From contig CM114274.1 of the NCBI GenBank assembly GCA_050084515.1, positions 31,124,001 to 31,188,000 on the forward strand: a stretch of 64,000 nt of DNA, read 5' to 3'. A program made the translations under genes and the position numbers. The notes below the pieces were generated by a model. It saw only the letters and a program-made list of their open reading frames with translations. It was not told the DNA's origin and made no database searches. Position 1 is the first letter of the stretch. Every line of letters starts with the position of its first letter. Below are positions 1 through 10,121 of the stretch, piece after piece. Origin of the DNA: Blasia pusilla (lineage: Eukaryota; Marchantiophyta; Marchantiopsida; Blasiales).

Positions 1-1026
1 CCTCCACCAGGGACTCCGGATGAGGTAGCTGGTCCGGGCGTGGAGCCGCTAACACTGCCTCCAACCATGTGCGACGACATGGCAATTCCATTTCCTACGC
101 CCTACAAATTGAACATGAACAAGAACAAAGCCTCAGTAGGTAATAGATTTAGCACATGAAAAAGTGAGACCACTCATCAGGAAATCAACCTCGGAAGAAA
201 ATAAATCTTGTTCAAGATGGCGCTAAGGCATGCTTGTCTCCCAAATCCTAGGGGGGCAGCTGTTCCAGCTGAGAACTGTGGTGAACGGCACGTCCCTTCC
301 ATGTGGACAAAGCCGTCCGTGTATACAAGCGAGTGACCCGACCCCGGTACATGGTCTTTTGCTCGTAGAGTCTCGCCGCACTCAAGATGAGACAGAGCAT
401 AGCTAGACAATTAGAAGAGCAAGAGAGAAAAGGCGCGAAAGAACCGCCTTAAGTCTGAAATTTTTGGAAATCTATGTTGGCCTTTCTGCAGATCCCAAAA
501 AGATGCAGAACCCTTCAGCCCAGATAACGCGTTTGGACAAAGAGAACGAGCCCTACGCTAGGGTAGTAACCGCTGCTCAAAACGTCTGTTTCTAAGGGCC
601 CCCAAAAAAGTTCCAAGATCGTACCTGTGGTCCGCGCACCATTGGTATTGCCGCAAGCTTGGGTTGTACTCCCGGGATGCCTGCAACACTACCGCTACCA
701 TGGAAATTTCCATTATTGTTATTGATGTGGCCGTTCGTAGGCACCGCCCCGTTGTGCACATCGCTGGTCAAAGCCGAGTGGCCGCTCGGAATCGGCGCCA
801 ACTTGGGTCCAGGCGCAACGGCAACAGGAGGCGGCCCTGTAGGCAAGGGCGGAGTGGAAGATGTGGGAGGAGGCTGAGGTTTCTCATACTGAGTTACGTT
901 AGTTTCAGGGTTCCAATAGTAGATGTAACCCGTATTCCCATCCACCAAAGCTCTCCACGGCAGGGGCAAAGTTGCATCCGGAGGTGCGTATCGAGGTCCG
1001 GCTGCAGCCACTGCCGCGGCCACCAT
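1..1026 (-). CDS. WW-domain DEAD-box RNA helicase, N-terminal part (partial gene)
   Basis: Two exons are visible. Exon 1 is 1026-625, starting at an ATG and ending before a GTACG donor; exon 2 is 101-1, after a TTTGTAG acceptor, and runs off the window. The phase joins cleanly at a codon border. The protein begins [20 protein letters not shown] and has a WW domain at residues 20-50 (W24, the [11 protein letters not shown] core, P50). The second WW tryptophan is Tyr47. This start, the WW domain and the Pro-rich tail are typical of plant DEAD-box helicases of the Arabidopsis RH14/RH40/RH46 group (family knowledge). The helicase core itself lies outside the window, so ATPase function is inferred. 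Exon 2 is Gly/Ser-rich, as the linker usually is in this group. The family remodels RNA in the nucleus. The 523-bp intron holds nothing recognised. Confidence 0.85.
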
Positions 1027-1500
1027 CTCTCCCTCGAACCCCGATTATAGTAACTTTTACCCGCTCGGACGCCTTCCTCTCCAATTCCTTTGACCTTCCA
1101 CTGCGCTACTCTCCTCTCCTCCCCCACGCCTCGACTCCAAACAGTTACCAGCACCCGCAACAATCCCCACTCGATCCGACACCCCGACGCTTCCAGCGTG
1201 CGATCCAGAAGAGAAATGCTAAATAGATGTAGGAATCGACTCGCAAAATCGCGAAGCACTCGAGCGGCAACCACGACGACCTGCCGGCTTCGCTACGCTT
1301 GCTTGCTTGCCTGCCTGCGCTACCTCCTCAAGCAAGCCAAGCTTTGCAAAGAGAGAGCGCGCGAGGACTCTAGACTTCTAGACAGCCTCTTTCGCTCCTG
1401 GCCAGCTACCTGCCGCGACTCAAGAGAGCGTGACCAGCTTCCCCGCTGCCCTAGATAGGACGCCGTTCATCTGCGCCTACATCGACGGTGCGAGGCCGTC
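1027..1500 (-). promoter_or_regulatory. 5' leader and proximal promoter of the helicase gene
   Basis: This GC-richer, pyrimidine-rich stretch lies directly upstream of the helicase ATG. It contains small repeats of GCTTGCTTGCCTGCCTGC type near 1290-1317. No TATA box or transcription start was identified, so the regulatory role is inferred from position only. The small open frames on both strands look like chance ORFs. Confidence 0.35.
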
Positions 1501-3765
1501 CACATATCACCATCTGCACCAGCGCACACTTAGCGGCTGTTTGATATTCCGCGCTAAATATGGTCGTCGTACAGGTATAACTTGCGATATTTCCTTGCGG
1601 AGACTGCCAACAAATTTGTTCAACAGTTCTTTACCTAATAATAGGACACTTTCTTAACTTTAAACATAAGGTTTCAAATACCCAAAATGGTAGCTGACAT
1701 TCCACTAAGTACATGCATACCCCTATTAAAGTAAAAGTTTTCAAGGATAATTTTGACATGAAATATGTCTAGAAAAGCGGTTTCCAGTTTTGGAGACTTA
1801 AGGAGTAACATTGTTTGGAGGAGCATGACGGGAGGACAACATAAACACAGTCATCACAGCGTTCACATTAACACCGTCACATTACGGTCATGACCGTGTG
1901 GCTTTGAGAGGAGGAGAGCCAGAAAACAAAGGGAGTAACACGGCAAAGAAACAATCGTTGATACTAACACGGAGAAATTAATTAACACGGAGGAGTGAGT
2001 TTTTTTTTATTAGGTTCACAATTTACGTCAACGGTTGAAAATCACTTGCTGGAGAACTTTCATTCTCTAGCAATTCATGCCTGTGCACTCCGAATCCGCT
2101 CCCCCAAACTTCACCAAAAGTATACGTGGCGTCATGAGAAAGCGAGGCAGTTATTACGGCCTGGTAATAGGGGTCGTAATAAGATACTCAAATATTAGAT
2201 ACTAGTGAGAGTCCATACTTTAGTTAGTAAGACGTGTACCCAAACTTTTCACCTCCTCTTGCGCATAATCACCGTTAGGAGACATGAGCTGCAAATTCAG
2301 AGGGAAAATTAGTTTGGAAGATGAGGAACTTCCACTTTTCCATCCCCCACCTTGCCGAGGCTCCACTAAAGCCACACGAATTGGAGCACGATCAACCAAT
2401 GCAGTTATTGTTTCTAAATTAAGACTTCATTTCTTGTAAAAATATTTTTTCCCTTCCCCTACTTAAAGCTACCTCCCTTGAATCTATATTATTATTGGAG
2501 AGTACTTTCGTAATTTGTAAACTTACATGCTTGACACGTGGCAACTAGACAACAATAAAATATTTCCCATACTAGGGGAAAAATAATAATTTTGAATTTG
2601 TGTAGAACATGGTTAGTCCTTCACTCCCGTGCATAGCACGGACTATACACTAGTGTTAAATACTCTCATGCCAAACTTTGTTGTTATGGATAAGTAAAGG
2701 TCAAATTTTCCACTGCTTCACTTCTTATGGAAGCACTCCAAAAAAATTCCTTTTTATCTTTCTACTTATAACAACCCTCTTGTGTTTGGTTAATAGTATA
2801 GATTGAGAAAAACTTCAACCCAAGAGGAAAACCATTATTTTCTTTGGCAAGAAGATTCAAGTTTTTTTAATAGTGTAAATTACTTGGAGAGAAAAACTAG
2901 TATGTAAAATAAATTGGGTCAGAATTTAGGGGCCAGGAGTTCAAGTTAATAAATAAGGAGCGGGTCCCATGGACATACTACTAGCCCAGTCGCAAGCGTA
3001 GGGTCGTTGCGACCTTGACGGACAGCAAGGCATTTAGCCAGTTACGGATAAATGCATTAAACCGGTTCCGACTACTCATTGACGTTCTTCCCCTAATTTC
3101 GTTATTATTCTCTAATTTACGTTAGTTGTTCCTGACTCTATAAGGAATGGAAAAAGACAGAGGCTACAAGTAGCTTCCTTCTCTCCTCTTTCGACTCATT
3201 CTCTCTCACTCATCGATTTTCTCTTCACTTATCTCCTTCTGTTTTCATCTCCTCGTTTTTTTATTCTATTCACACATCATTTTTCTTATTTTCTTTCATC
3301 CCTCCAAATTTTATGCACGTGTACCATGGCAACAAAAATTTAGTAGTGTATATGCCCATTTTCTTTCAATTCTCTATCTTGTTTCTTGTAGTGGTTCATC
3401 AAACTATTTTCTTCTTATCATCATTGCATATGGATTTCAGAGTAACGACCCCCTCCAAACGTTATAATGGATTTATTTCATTCTTTTGATAGTAAAGTAT
3501 TACATCTTTCATAGGAGAACAAAATCTAGGATGTTGCGTTTCAACTGTCATGTTCTTATGTACTTCCATTTTATGAGTATCGCAAGTGCTTTGTCGCCTT
3601 CCATTTCTTATCCTTGGTATATTCAACCAAGGTCAATAGGGTTTACAAGCCTTGCCATTGATCATAATATTTTGAGTAGGTAAAATCCTACATGTTTTAA
3701 AGAACTCTTCCGTGTTAGGGTGACTACATGCATTTTACTACATTTGCGATCTATTAAGGAGACCA
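1501..3765. other. AT-rich intergenic region without recognised gene
   Basis: No coding region is supported here. The sequence is AT-rich and holds one short Helitron (listed separately). A CT-rich stretch at 3170-3300 precedes the PIF/Harbinger transposase and may be its 5' flank. Confidence 0.5.
2483..2653 (+). mobile_element. Short non-autonomous Helitron (171 bp)
   Basis: The element begins with TCTATATTATTATTGGAGAG directly after an A and ends with CTAG directly before a T, the A|T insertion rule of Helitrons. Near the 3' end is a perfect 6-bp hairpin, CCGTGC-ATA-GCACGG (2627-2641), 12 nt before the terminus, as expected for this class. It has no terminal inverted repeat, no target duplication and no coding capacity. 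The same 5' end is found at 57483 and, inverted and truncated, at 21934, which supports a real family in this genome. Confidence 0.75.
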
Positions 3766-4690
3766 TTGACCATAAAACCTCCACAATCACTACGAGCCTT
3801 ACCTAATAGATTTTTGAGTGTTGAAAGGCAAGTTGCTATCACTTTACGCCATCTTGGTAGAGGGGATCAACTATTGGGAATTGGTGAGCTATTTGGAATT
3901 GGAAAGTCAACTACAATCTGCATTGTTGGTAGAGTCTTTGACGCACTCGTACAAGTGGCTCATGCGGCAACGAGGTAGCCTATAAGAGTAAGAAAGGAGA
4001 GTGTTAAATTTAGATTCGAAGCACAACATGGATTTCTGAATGGTTGCGGTGCTATTGATGGAACTTATTTTCTCCTTGAACTACCATCTGGTTCAAGTTC
4101 CACGTCCTGGTATAGCCACGAGAATAGATGTGATGCTTGTGCAATCCAAGTAATCGTGGATTCTGAATTAAGATTTTTTTCTATCTTTGGAGCATACCTT
4201 GGTTTTGTTCATGACACTCGACTTCTCCGAAACTCTATTTTCTACAAATTAGCAAGTTCATCTACAAGGATTCTTACGGGTCTCAAACTTCCACTTAGAA
4301 ATGGCAGCACAATTCAAGAGTACATTATCGGTGATGCAGGACATCCACTCTTACCTTGGCTCATGATCCCACATCAAGGAGCAATTTAGGATAAAAGAGT
4401 CTTGGAACCATCTTCACTCTTCTACGCGCATGTGTGTAGAAAGGGCATTTGGACGACTTAGAGGTTCATGGCGAATTCTCAATCGACTTATTTATCATCA
4501 AAACTTGAATAGATTATCAGACATGATATTTACTTGTTGTATCCTCCACAACATCATGATCGATAAGTGTGACCATGCTCCACATGGAGTCATCAACCTT
4601 ACGAGTATAACAAGTCCTCTTCCACCATGGTTCATGAGCTTCATCCCCAATAATGAGGTTACAAACGATGGAAGGGCAAAGAGAGATTGA
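3766..4690 (+). pseudogene. PIF/Harbinger transposase (DDE nuclease), broken
   Basis: The frame from 3766 to 4389 carries the N-terminal helix-turn-helix-like part (GRGDQLLGIGELFGIGKSTT) and then the DDE nuclease. The first Asp is in CGAIDGTYFLLELP (codon 4057-4059) and the second in YIIGDAGHPLLPW (codon 4333-4335). The third acidic residue is in CVERAFGRLRGSW (codon 4439-4441), which lies in another frame. It is the HARBI1-like DDE superfamily endonuclease that cuts and pastes PIF/Harbinger elements. Two lesions are seen: an in-frame TAG at 3976-3978 and a frameshift near 4380. The catalytic triad residues are all still present. The start is uncertain because no good ATG precedes the conserved part. 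The partner ORF is probably the Myb/SANT-like frame at 9529-10121. Confidence 0.85.
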
Positions 4691-5970
4691 CTTCTAGACC
4701 ACATAGTGCCACATGGGCATAATACAAGATAACACACATAGTGATTCTAATGTCATGTATTTTCAATAAAGTATTATCATATATAAAACTTGTCATGGTG
4801 CTTCCTTATCTCTACTTACATGGTGTTTGCTTTCTTATCACTAGAAGAAAATGGTGGCTTTTATGACTATAATTGAAATGACTAAGGTTTCTCGTGACTA
4901 ATGTATGACTAGAATGTCCCCTAGTCACATGGAAGTCCTATTCTTCAATAGAATAATGAAATGTAAGTCATATAATAATATGAGTAAGTCATATTATAGT
5001 TTTGAGAGATGTCTTAGTCATATCCAAAATTACTTGGAAACAATTGAGTAATATTCAAACAAGATGTCCCAACTTCTAGTCATTAAAATAGTGACATGGA
5101 TTTTCATAGAATATTAAAACTTTAATCATAGGGAATGAATCCACGGGAAGCAAGAATAGAGCGAGAAGCTTGGAAAAACTTAGGAAGAGAGATCGAGAGC
5201 AACAGGCTTCTCAATAAGTAAGGAAGAAAGAGTGTACGTGCGCGGCCTTCCCTGGTACCGAGTGGAGGACTAAAAGTGGTTTTTTTGTATGTTGCCCTAC
5301 TTTACGCATTAGTGCCATTTTCCTTTCCTTATTGTCTTGGTGTCTCATTGCTACTACGAGCAATGGAGGAAGAGTAGTGGGGAGAGAGAGAGGAAGGAGT
5401 ACTTGGAGATCGCTAGTGGAGCTGCAAGTGGTGGAATCGAAGGAGCTTGAAGTGCAACATTTTGATTGTTCGTTGTCGTTGGAGAGGGGGAGAGAAAAGG
5501 AGCAGCATTGAAGAGAAAGGGAGCAACGGCAAAATAGGGGCCGTCGGTGGAGGACCGTGTGTATGCTCAAATTCATCAACTCCAATCCTAAGGTCTAACA
5601 TCGGAATTCTAGGGAAGGCCGCGTGCGATACGAGGGTCAGGCGATCTAGGGCGTAAGAGACGTGTAAGCGAGAATGCAAAGGCGAAGAGAGCAAGGCGGA
5701 GATGAAGGTGCAACAAGGCAAAGAGAGAGGGAATCCTAGCGAGATGGGAAGGAGAAGTTGAGAGTCCATTTCCGCCTGATTGCGTGATCTGCACGGTCCA
5801 TTGCCGCCTTCTCGAGATGCGGTAAGCCAAAGAAGGTTAAGTGCTTGAGCTTCATCCGCGCTTTTTTCCTTCCTTGTGTGTGGTAAATCAAGTGGAGGAG
5901 TGAGTGCTCCAAGCCGCGTCCAAGGAGGTGTTGTTGTCCATCAAAGCTCCTACACTTGGAATGTAAGTTG

Positions 5971-5973
<3 letters not shown>

Positions 5974-6048
<75 letters not shown>
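5974..6048. repeat. (CT)n microsatellite
   Basis: Uninterrupted CT dinucleotide tract of about 75 bp inside the CACTA element. Confidence 0.97.
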
Positions 6049-6052
<4 letters not shown>

Positions 6053-6794
6053 TGCATGATAAATCTCCTAATTCAACTCCTTGACGACATTTTTCAACAG
6101 AACCTTTCAGAATGGAGGGCCATTGAACGAGTACCCACTCCAATGGGCAATGAGTCAAATCCATGTAAGGGCTCTAAATCCATATACAATTTGTCTTGCT
6201 CCAATGGGTTGTAGCTTTGCATGCAACCCGTCAGATCGTTTGAGCTGGTGACTCCGGTGTTGCAATCCGTCTGAAAGAGACGGGTTGCAAATTTACCACA
6301 AGTCTCCATTGGGTGAATGCAACCTTTCGGAACCGGACGGGTTGCAAGTGCTTATGCTTTTCCTTGTCTTTCTGGAATGATGCAACCCGTCTGAAAGCGA
6401 CGGGTTGCTCTTAGCCAACCATGGGCTGCTCTAAGCCAACAACCTGTCGACTTCCGATGGGTTGCTCATGGCAAAACAAATCACTTACACTTGTAAAACA
6501 ACCCGTTGGACTCCGACAGGTTGCTCCAATGTTAGGACTATAACGAAGTTCTCTGGGGTTAAGCAAAGTTCTTTGGGGACGTGTTGCACATTGTGTCACC
6601 AAACTGAGAGTAGACCAGCGGTCAAGTAGCTCTTTCTTGTTGATGACATTTTTTCCAACCTGCTTCTTTATAAATGGACCACTCCTATGTTTATTGCTTT
6701 GTTCTGCCCAAGCACAACTTCCAAGTGTTTCAGATCCTGGATTGAGTAGATCCATGCTTCGATGCGTACAACTTAGATAGTTTATACAATTCCC

Positions 6795-7181
6795 GGAATT
6801 TACATGCAAGACGGTACCCTCTTACTTGGAGGAAGGGAAAAGTCGCCAACCCTGATGCAAAAGCTCATCGAGCTATGCTCAAGGCCGGGTGACTTGGTGT
6901 TCAACTTAGTGGGCCTTTCAGGGGCGAGTATTAGAGGCACCTGGCAGAGTGGCAGGAACATTCTCTACCTTCAGTGAAGGCATAAACTGTTTGACCTTTC
7001 CAAAGAGGCAAAGGCAGATTACGACATGCTAGTTGGGACGTACAACTTTCCTCCGAAGCCGAGAGCTCGGGTTCCAGACTCACCATTGGTAGTGACACCA
7101 TCGTCACTTCCCATGATTCCAAAAATCGGGAGGGCAAGGCCGACCGTAATTCAGGAAGAGCTCTCGGACGATGACGAGTGA
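6795..7181 (+). pseudogene. DNA-methyltransferase-like (SAM-binding) remnant in a CACTA element
   Basis: One reading frame from 6795 to the TGA at 7179-7181 is interrupted only by a TGA at 6975-6977. It reads GGREKSPTLMQKLIELCSRPGDLV, then a Gly-rich LSGAS segment and QSGRNILYLQ, then KEAKADYDMLV and an acidic end (EELSDDDE); the first of these strings continues directly into the Gly-rich segment. The order (K-P/S-x-x-L-M-x-x-L-I, Pro-Gly-Asp, Gly-rich loop, SGRN followed by a beta strand) matches the C-terminal SAM-binding half of N4-cytosine/N6-adenine type DNA methyltransferases, where the usual form is PGDLVLDPFAGSG..A. The DPF step is degenerate here (NLVGLSG). No convincing N-terminal half or DPPY motif was found upstream, where the frame has several stops. 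The assignment rests on motif pattern only. Confidence 0.5.
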
Positions 7182-7239
7182 GTTCAAAGAACTCGAGAGC
7201 CCAACTTGACTGCAACGTTTAGGAGTAGGGGTTTATTTG

Positions 7240-8355
7240 ATGAGGAGGCAAAAGAATTCATAGAATAGATCAAATGTACAGTTCCGAGCTTCCTTCGGAT
7301 GTAATAAAGGACAAAAATTTTTTGAACGATGATGGTGTTTGTAAAAGTTTGCTGAATATCTTTTTTGGTCTTGTCGATTGTGATCGTCTATGTACTCCGA
7401 TAGTTTATTTTGCAACCCGTCGGATTCCCACGGGTTGCAACTTTTCACTTTTTGACCACTGCACCTTTTTAACCACTTATAGGCAACATGTCGGATTCCG
7501 ACAGGTTGGTTGTGTGAATGATCGGACTCTTTCCCTGTTAGTCCAACTTTAGAGGCATTCTAGCGGGCTTGTTCACTTTGGCTCCTTCCCCTAGTATCGT
7601 CAAACAAGTCGTAGGCTTCTTCTCTTCTCTAAGACGTATTGGATTCCTACTTCCTATCGGATTGCCATGACGGTGTTTACAAGGACGAAGCACATATTGA
7701 TACTGGATGGGTGTCACCTTTCAGAGCGTACAAGATATACTTCTGAGGAAGGCGGTGGGACTCAAATCAGGTTACATGGGACCGTTATGGTGTACCTAAG
7801 GGGGGCAAGGCTCTCGAATTTTCCAATATTTTCGATCCCCGTCTACAATCGGCCACATGACCCACTTGTATCCCAGGACATTCCTTTCGTACTGGAACCT
7901 AGGAGAGTTAAGAGTAAATTTGTAGATGATGAGGCTGAAGAAATCATAGACTAGATCAAATGTACATTTCCGAGCTTCCTTCGGATGTAATAAAGGACAA
8001 AATTTTTTCAAACAATAATGGTGTTTGTAAAAGTTTGTTGAATTTATTTTTTTGGACTTGTCGATTGTGTTCATCTAGCTATTCATAATGTTTATTTTGC
8101 AACTCGTCTGATTCCGACAGGTTGCAACTTTCCACTTTTTGACCACTGAAGCTTTTTAACCATTTTCAATTAAGCTGTCGGATTTCAACAGGTTGGTTGC
8201 TTGAGTGATCGGACTCTTTCCATGTGAGACGAACTTCTGAGGCATTGTAGCAGGCTTCTTCACTTTTGGCTCGTTCCCCTAGTATCGTCAAACCAGTCGT
8301 GGGCTTATTTTCTTCTCTCAGACGTGCTGGATTCCTACTACCTGTTGGATTTCCA
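7240..8355 (+). repeat. Direct duplication of about 430 bp, offset 686 bp
   Basis: The stretch about 7240-7668 is repeated at about 7926-8355, diverged but clearly collinear. Shared strings include GATCAAATGTACA, CCGAGCTTCCTTCGGATGTA, TTTTTGACCACTG and CCCCTAGTATCGTCAAAC. Each copy begins with the last codons of an open frame ending at a TAG in the same place: SRGLFDEEAKEFIE stop at 7268 and SKFVDDEAEEIID stop at 7954. Both copies therefore carry the 3' end of one coding sequence plus its 3' flank. The frame 7667-7954 is the coding part of the second copy; its product is unrecognised. Confidence 0.75.
7667..7954 (+). pseudogene. Unrecognised open frame, C-terminal fragment in CACTA element
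   Basis: This frame of 95 codons ends with an acidic tail (VDDEAEEIID). The same tail occurs, diverged, before the TAG at 7268, so it is the end of a real coding sequence that was duplicated rather than a chance ORF. The body (FPIFSIPVYNRPHDPLVSQD) matches nothing I know. It may belong to the same ancestral protein as the methyltransferase-like remnant 0.5 kb upstream, which is inference from proximity. Confidence 0.35.
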
Positions 8356-8559
8356 TTTCGGATTCCCAGCCTGTTGGATTTTCGTGGGCGCAGGGTGGAA
8401 TGGAATCACTTCTCAAAATCTTTCCTATGTTATGGTGAGCTTGCTTGCAAGGGGTGCAAGCCATCTGATTCCGACGGGTTGCAAGAGTTGCAACATGTTT
8501 AATTCTGACGGGTTGGGAGGGTTGCAGCTTCTCGGTTTTTCAGATTTAGGATCTGAATG

Positions 8560-9420
8560 AAGGGACACCATTTCCTCTGTACTCTAGATAGCTAAAAATA
8601 TTTTGGTTCAATTATCGTCTCGTGTGTTCACATTTCACAAAGTTGGTCTTGAGTAGATACCATTCATTATGGGGAAATTCAGGGGAGGCCATGATGCATG
8701 CAGCAATCCCTGCAAAAAGAGAGGTTGGCATCGTACCTGATGTGCATCCGGGTGAGGTCTCATGACACATTAACACTTCAGAGACACGTGGGAATGGGGG
8801 AAGCTCAAAAATTCTTATTTTGATACTGTGTTGCCAATGGTTTTCCATAATATATGATGAGTATTGATGCCTTCTGCAGGAAGAGTCAATAATCATTTAC
8901 AGGCATTTCCTTGTGCCTTTCTTTTGCAAGAAGAGAAGTCAATCCATAATGTCAACCAAATATTCCGAGAAGTTAAATCTTGAAAAGCACCCCATTCTAT
9001 TGAGACCATCGTTACAGTCTTTATTTGAACCTTTCATTGAGATGAGATTGCTACTTCTGGTCAAATTATTTGCCAATGGTCCTCCAACAAAAATAACCAT
9101 GGGCACAGCTTACTGTAGACTGAGACAGGCAATGTGAAGAAACTTAGGCTCATATGGAGAGTGATGGAGAAATGTCTGTAGTGGTCTTATGATGTCTACT
9201 TTTTTTTTCCCCATGGAAAAAGGAGGTTTCTTTAGGCTCTAATGTGGACCACTACTTACTCTCTTCTAAAGATTTCATGAATTTGAAAGAAAACAAAAAT
9301 TTCAAATATGTCAACAAGTTTCGAAGAGAGGAGGCATATTTGGCCTTCTTCTTTTAAGAGAGACTCTCCTCTCTTCCTCTCTTCCTCTCTCCTGCCACAA
9401 TTCCAGCCCCCCTTTTATGA
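8560..9420. other. CACTA interior without recognised gene
   Basis: No coding signal was recognised. A pyrimidine-rich patch of CTCTTC repeats lies at 9345-9395, just inside the subterminal AGTCAT cluster. Confidence 0.4.
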
Positions 9421-9528
9421 CTCCATAAGTCATCAGTCATTTACAGTCATTTTAAGATATATATATATATATATGACTTGAGAGAGTCATATGAGCCAGT
9501 CATAAAACTATTGAATTGTTCTAGTGTA

Positions 9529-10121
9529 TCAATGAACATTGCTACTATTTATGGAATTAATAGAAAAAATGTCATTAAAAACAAAAATACCTTCAAGATC
9601 AATTATAATCACCTCGGGACCATCGCATATAGGCAGATTACATGTATCCACCATTTTCCCACCAGTACCTTCTGGATTCACATCTTGTCGTCTTGGTAAC
9701 CACTCAACAAGTTGTGTATAGTATGCTTTTGAGAAGTTCAGTGACAAGTCTTTCTCCCTTCTATTTGATGTCATCATATCATAGTATGAAACATTGCCAC
9801 ATGCAACCCTCCTCTCCCAATCATATAATTTTTTAAAATCTTTCACAATTGCACACTTTTTTTTTTACAAGCATTTCCATCGCAAATAGGATGTGATACC
9901 CCATGATCCACAATATAAGAAGCTAATCTCTCCCATTTCAACTTTTGGGAGGTCATGTTTGATGGTCTACTGCCACGTAATTCACTTTGTTCCATCTCCC
10001 ATCTCATTGCATCAATCAAAAAATTTATATGGGTCGGTGACCACTTCTCCAATTTTGTGTTATATTCATCACCTTGATTAGGAAATGAAGGTTGGGAGTT
10101 GGGAATGAAAGTTTGCACCAT
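9529..10121 (-). pseudogene. Myb/SANT-like (trihelix-type) ORF of PIF/Harbinger, frameshifted
   Basis: Reading down from an ATG at 10121, the first part has KWSPTHINFLIDAMRWEME and SQKLKWERLASYIVDHG, then a CDGNACKKK stretch. After a frameshift in a run of about ten A (plus-strand T run near 9852-9862) the second part continues with KDFKKLYDWERRVACGNVSY and KAYYTQLVEWLPRRQD. The spacing of Trp residues and the ACKKK..DFKKLYDWE pattern fit plant Myb/SANT-like DNA-binding domains, the type encoded by ORF1 of PIF/Harbinger elements. The ORF1 protein binds element ends and brings the transposase to the DNA (family knowledge). The 3' end abuts the CACTA insertion. The frameshift suggests a dead copy, unless the homopolymer length is a sequencing error. 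Confidence 0.6.

Larger units (their letters stand above)
6223..8516. repeat. Field of about 12 palindromic GCAACCCGTC / GACGGGTTGC motifs
   Basis: A short near-palindrome of the form TGCAACCCGTCNGA..TCCGACGGGTTGCA recurs about 12 times: roughly 6223 (half copy), 6261-6290, 6318-6347, 6381-6408, 6438-6465, 6498-6525, 7411-7440, 7482-7507, 8098-8126, 8171-8195, 8456-8484 and 8489-8516. Arms are 10-14 bp around a 4-8 bp centre. Copies differ by a few bases but keep the two-armed structure, so compensated hairpin potential or a dimeric protein-binding site is likely. All lie within the CACTA element. Motif clusters in CACTA elements commonly bind the element's own protein, but here the role is inferred. 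Confidence 0.8.
4839..9526. mobile_element. CACTA (CMC/En-Spm type) element, 4.7 kb
   Basis: The left end reads CACTAGAAGAAAATGGTGGC. The right end, read inward on minus, reads CACTAGAACAATTCAATAG. Both ends continue into TTTTATGACT. The element is flanked by TAT on both sides (4836-4838 and 9527-9529), the 3-bp target duplication typical of CACTA elements. Both ends have clusters of ATGACT/AGTCAT subterminal motifs (about 4860-5090 and 9425-9510), also typical. No tnp1/tnp2-like transposase was recognised inside, so it is probably non-autonomous or decayed. The interior carries a (CT)n tract, a field of short palindromes, a 686-bp-spaced duplication and a methyltransferase-like pseudogene. 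Confidence 0.65.
3766..10121. mobile_element. Probable PIF/Harbinger element split by a CACTA insertion
   Basis: PIF/Harbinger elements carry two genes, a DDE transposase and a Myb/SANT-like protein needed for transposition. Both types occur here in convergent orientation: transposase on plus ending at 4690, Myb-like ORF on minus ending near 9530. The gap between them is almost exactly the CACTA element 4839-9526. Removing it would leave about 150 bp between the two 3' ends. I did not identify the terminal inverted repeats or the 3-bp TTA/TAA duplication of the Harbinger element, so its outer limits are unknown and the coordinates span only the two genes. Confidence 0.5.

Noticed and set aside
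6223-8516. CRISPR-like array
   Set aside because: The palindromes are unevenly spaced, variable in sequence and lie in a plant transposon with no cas genes; CRISPR is not expected in a nuclear plant genome.
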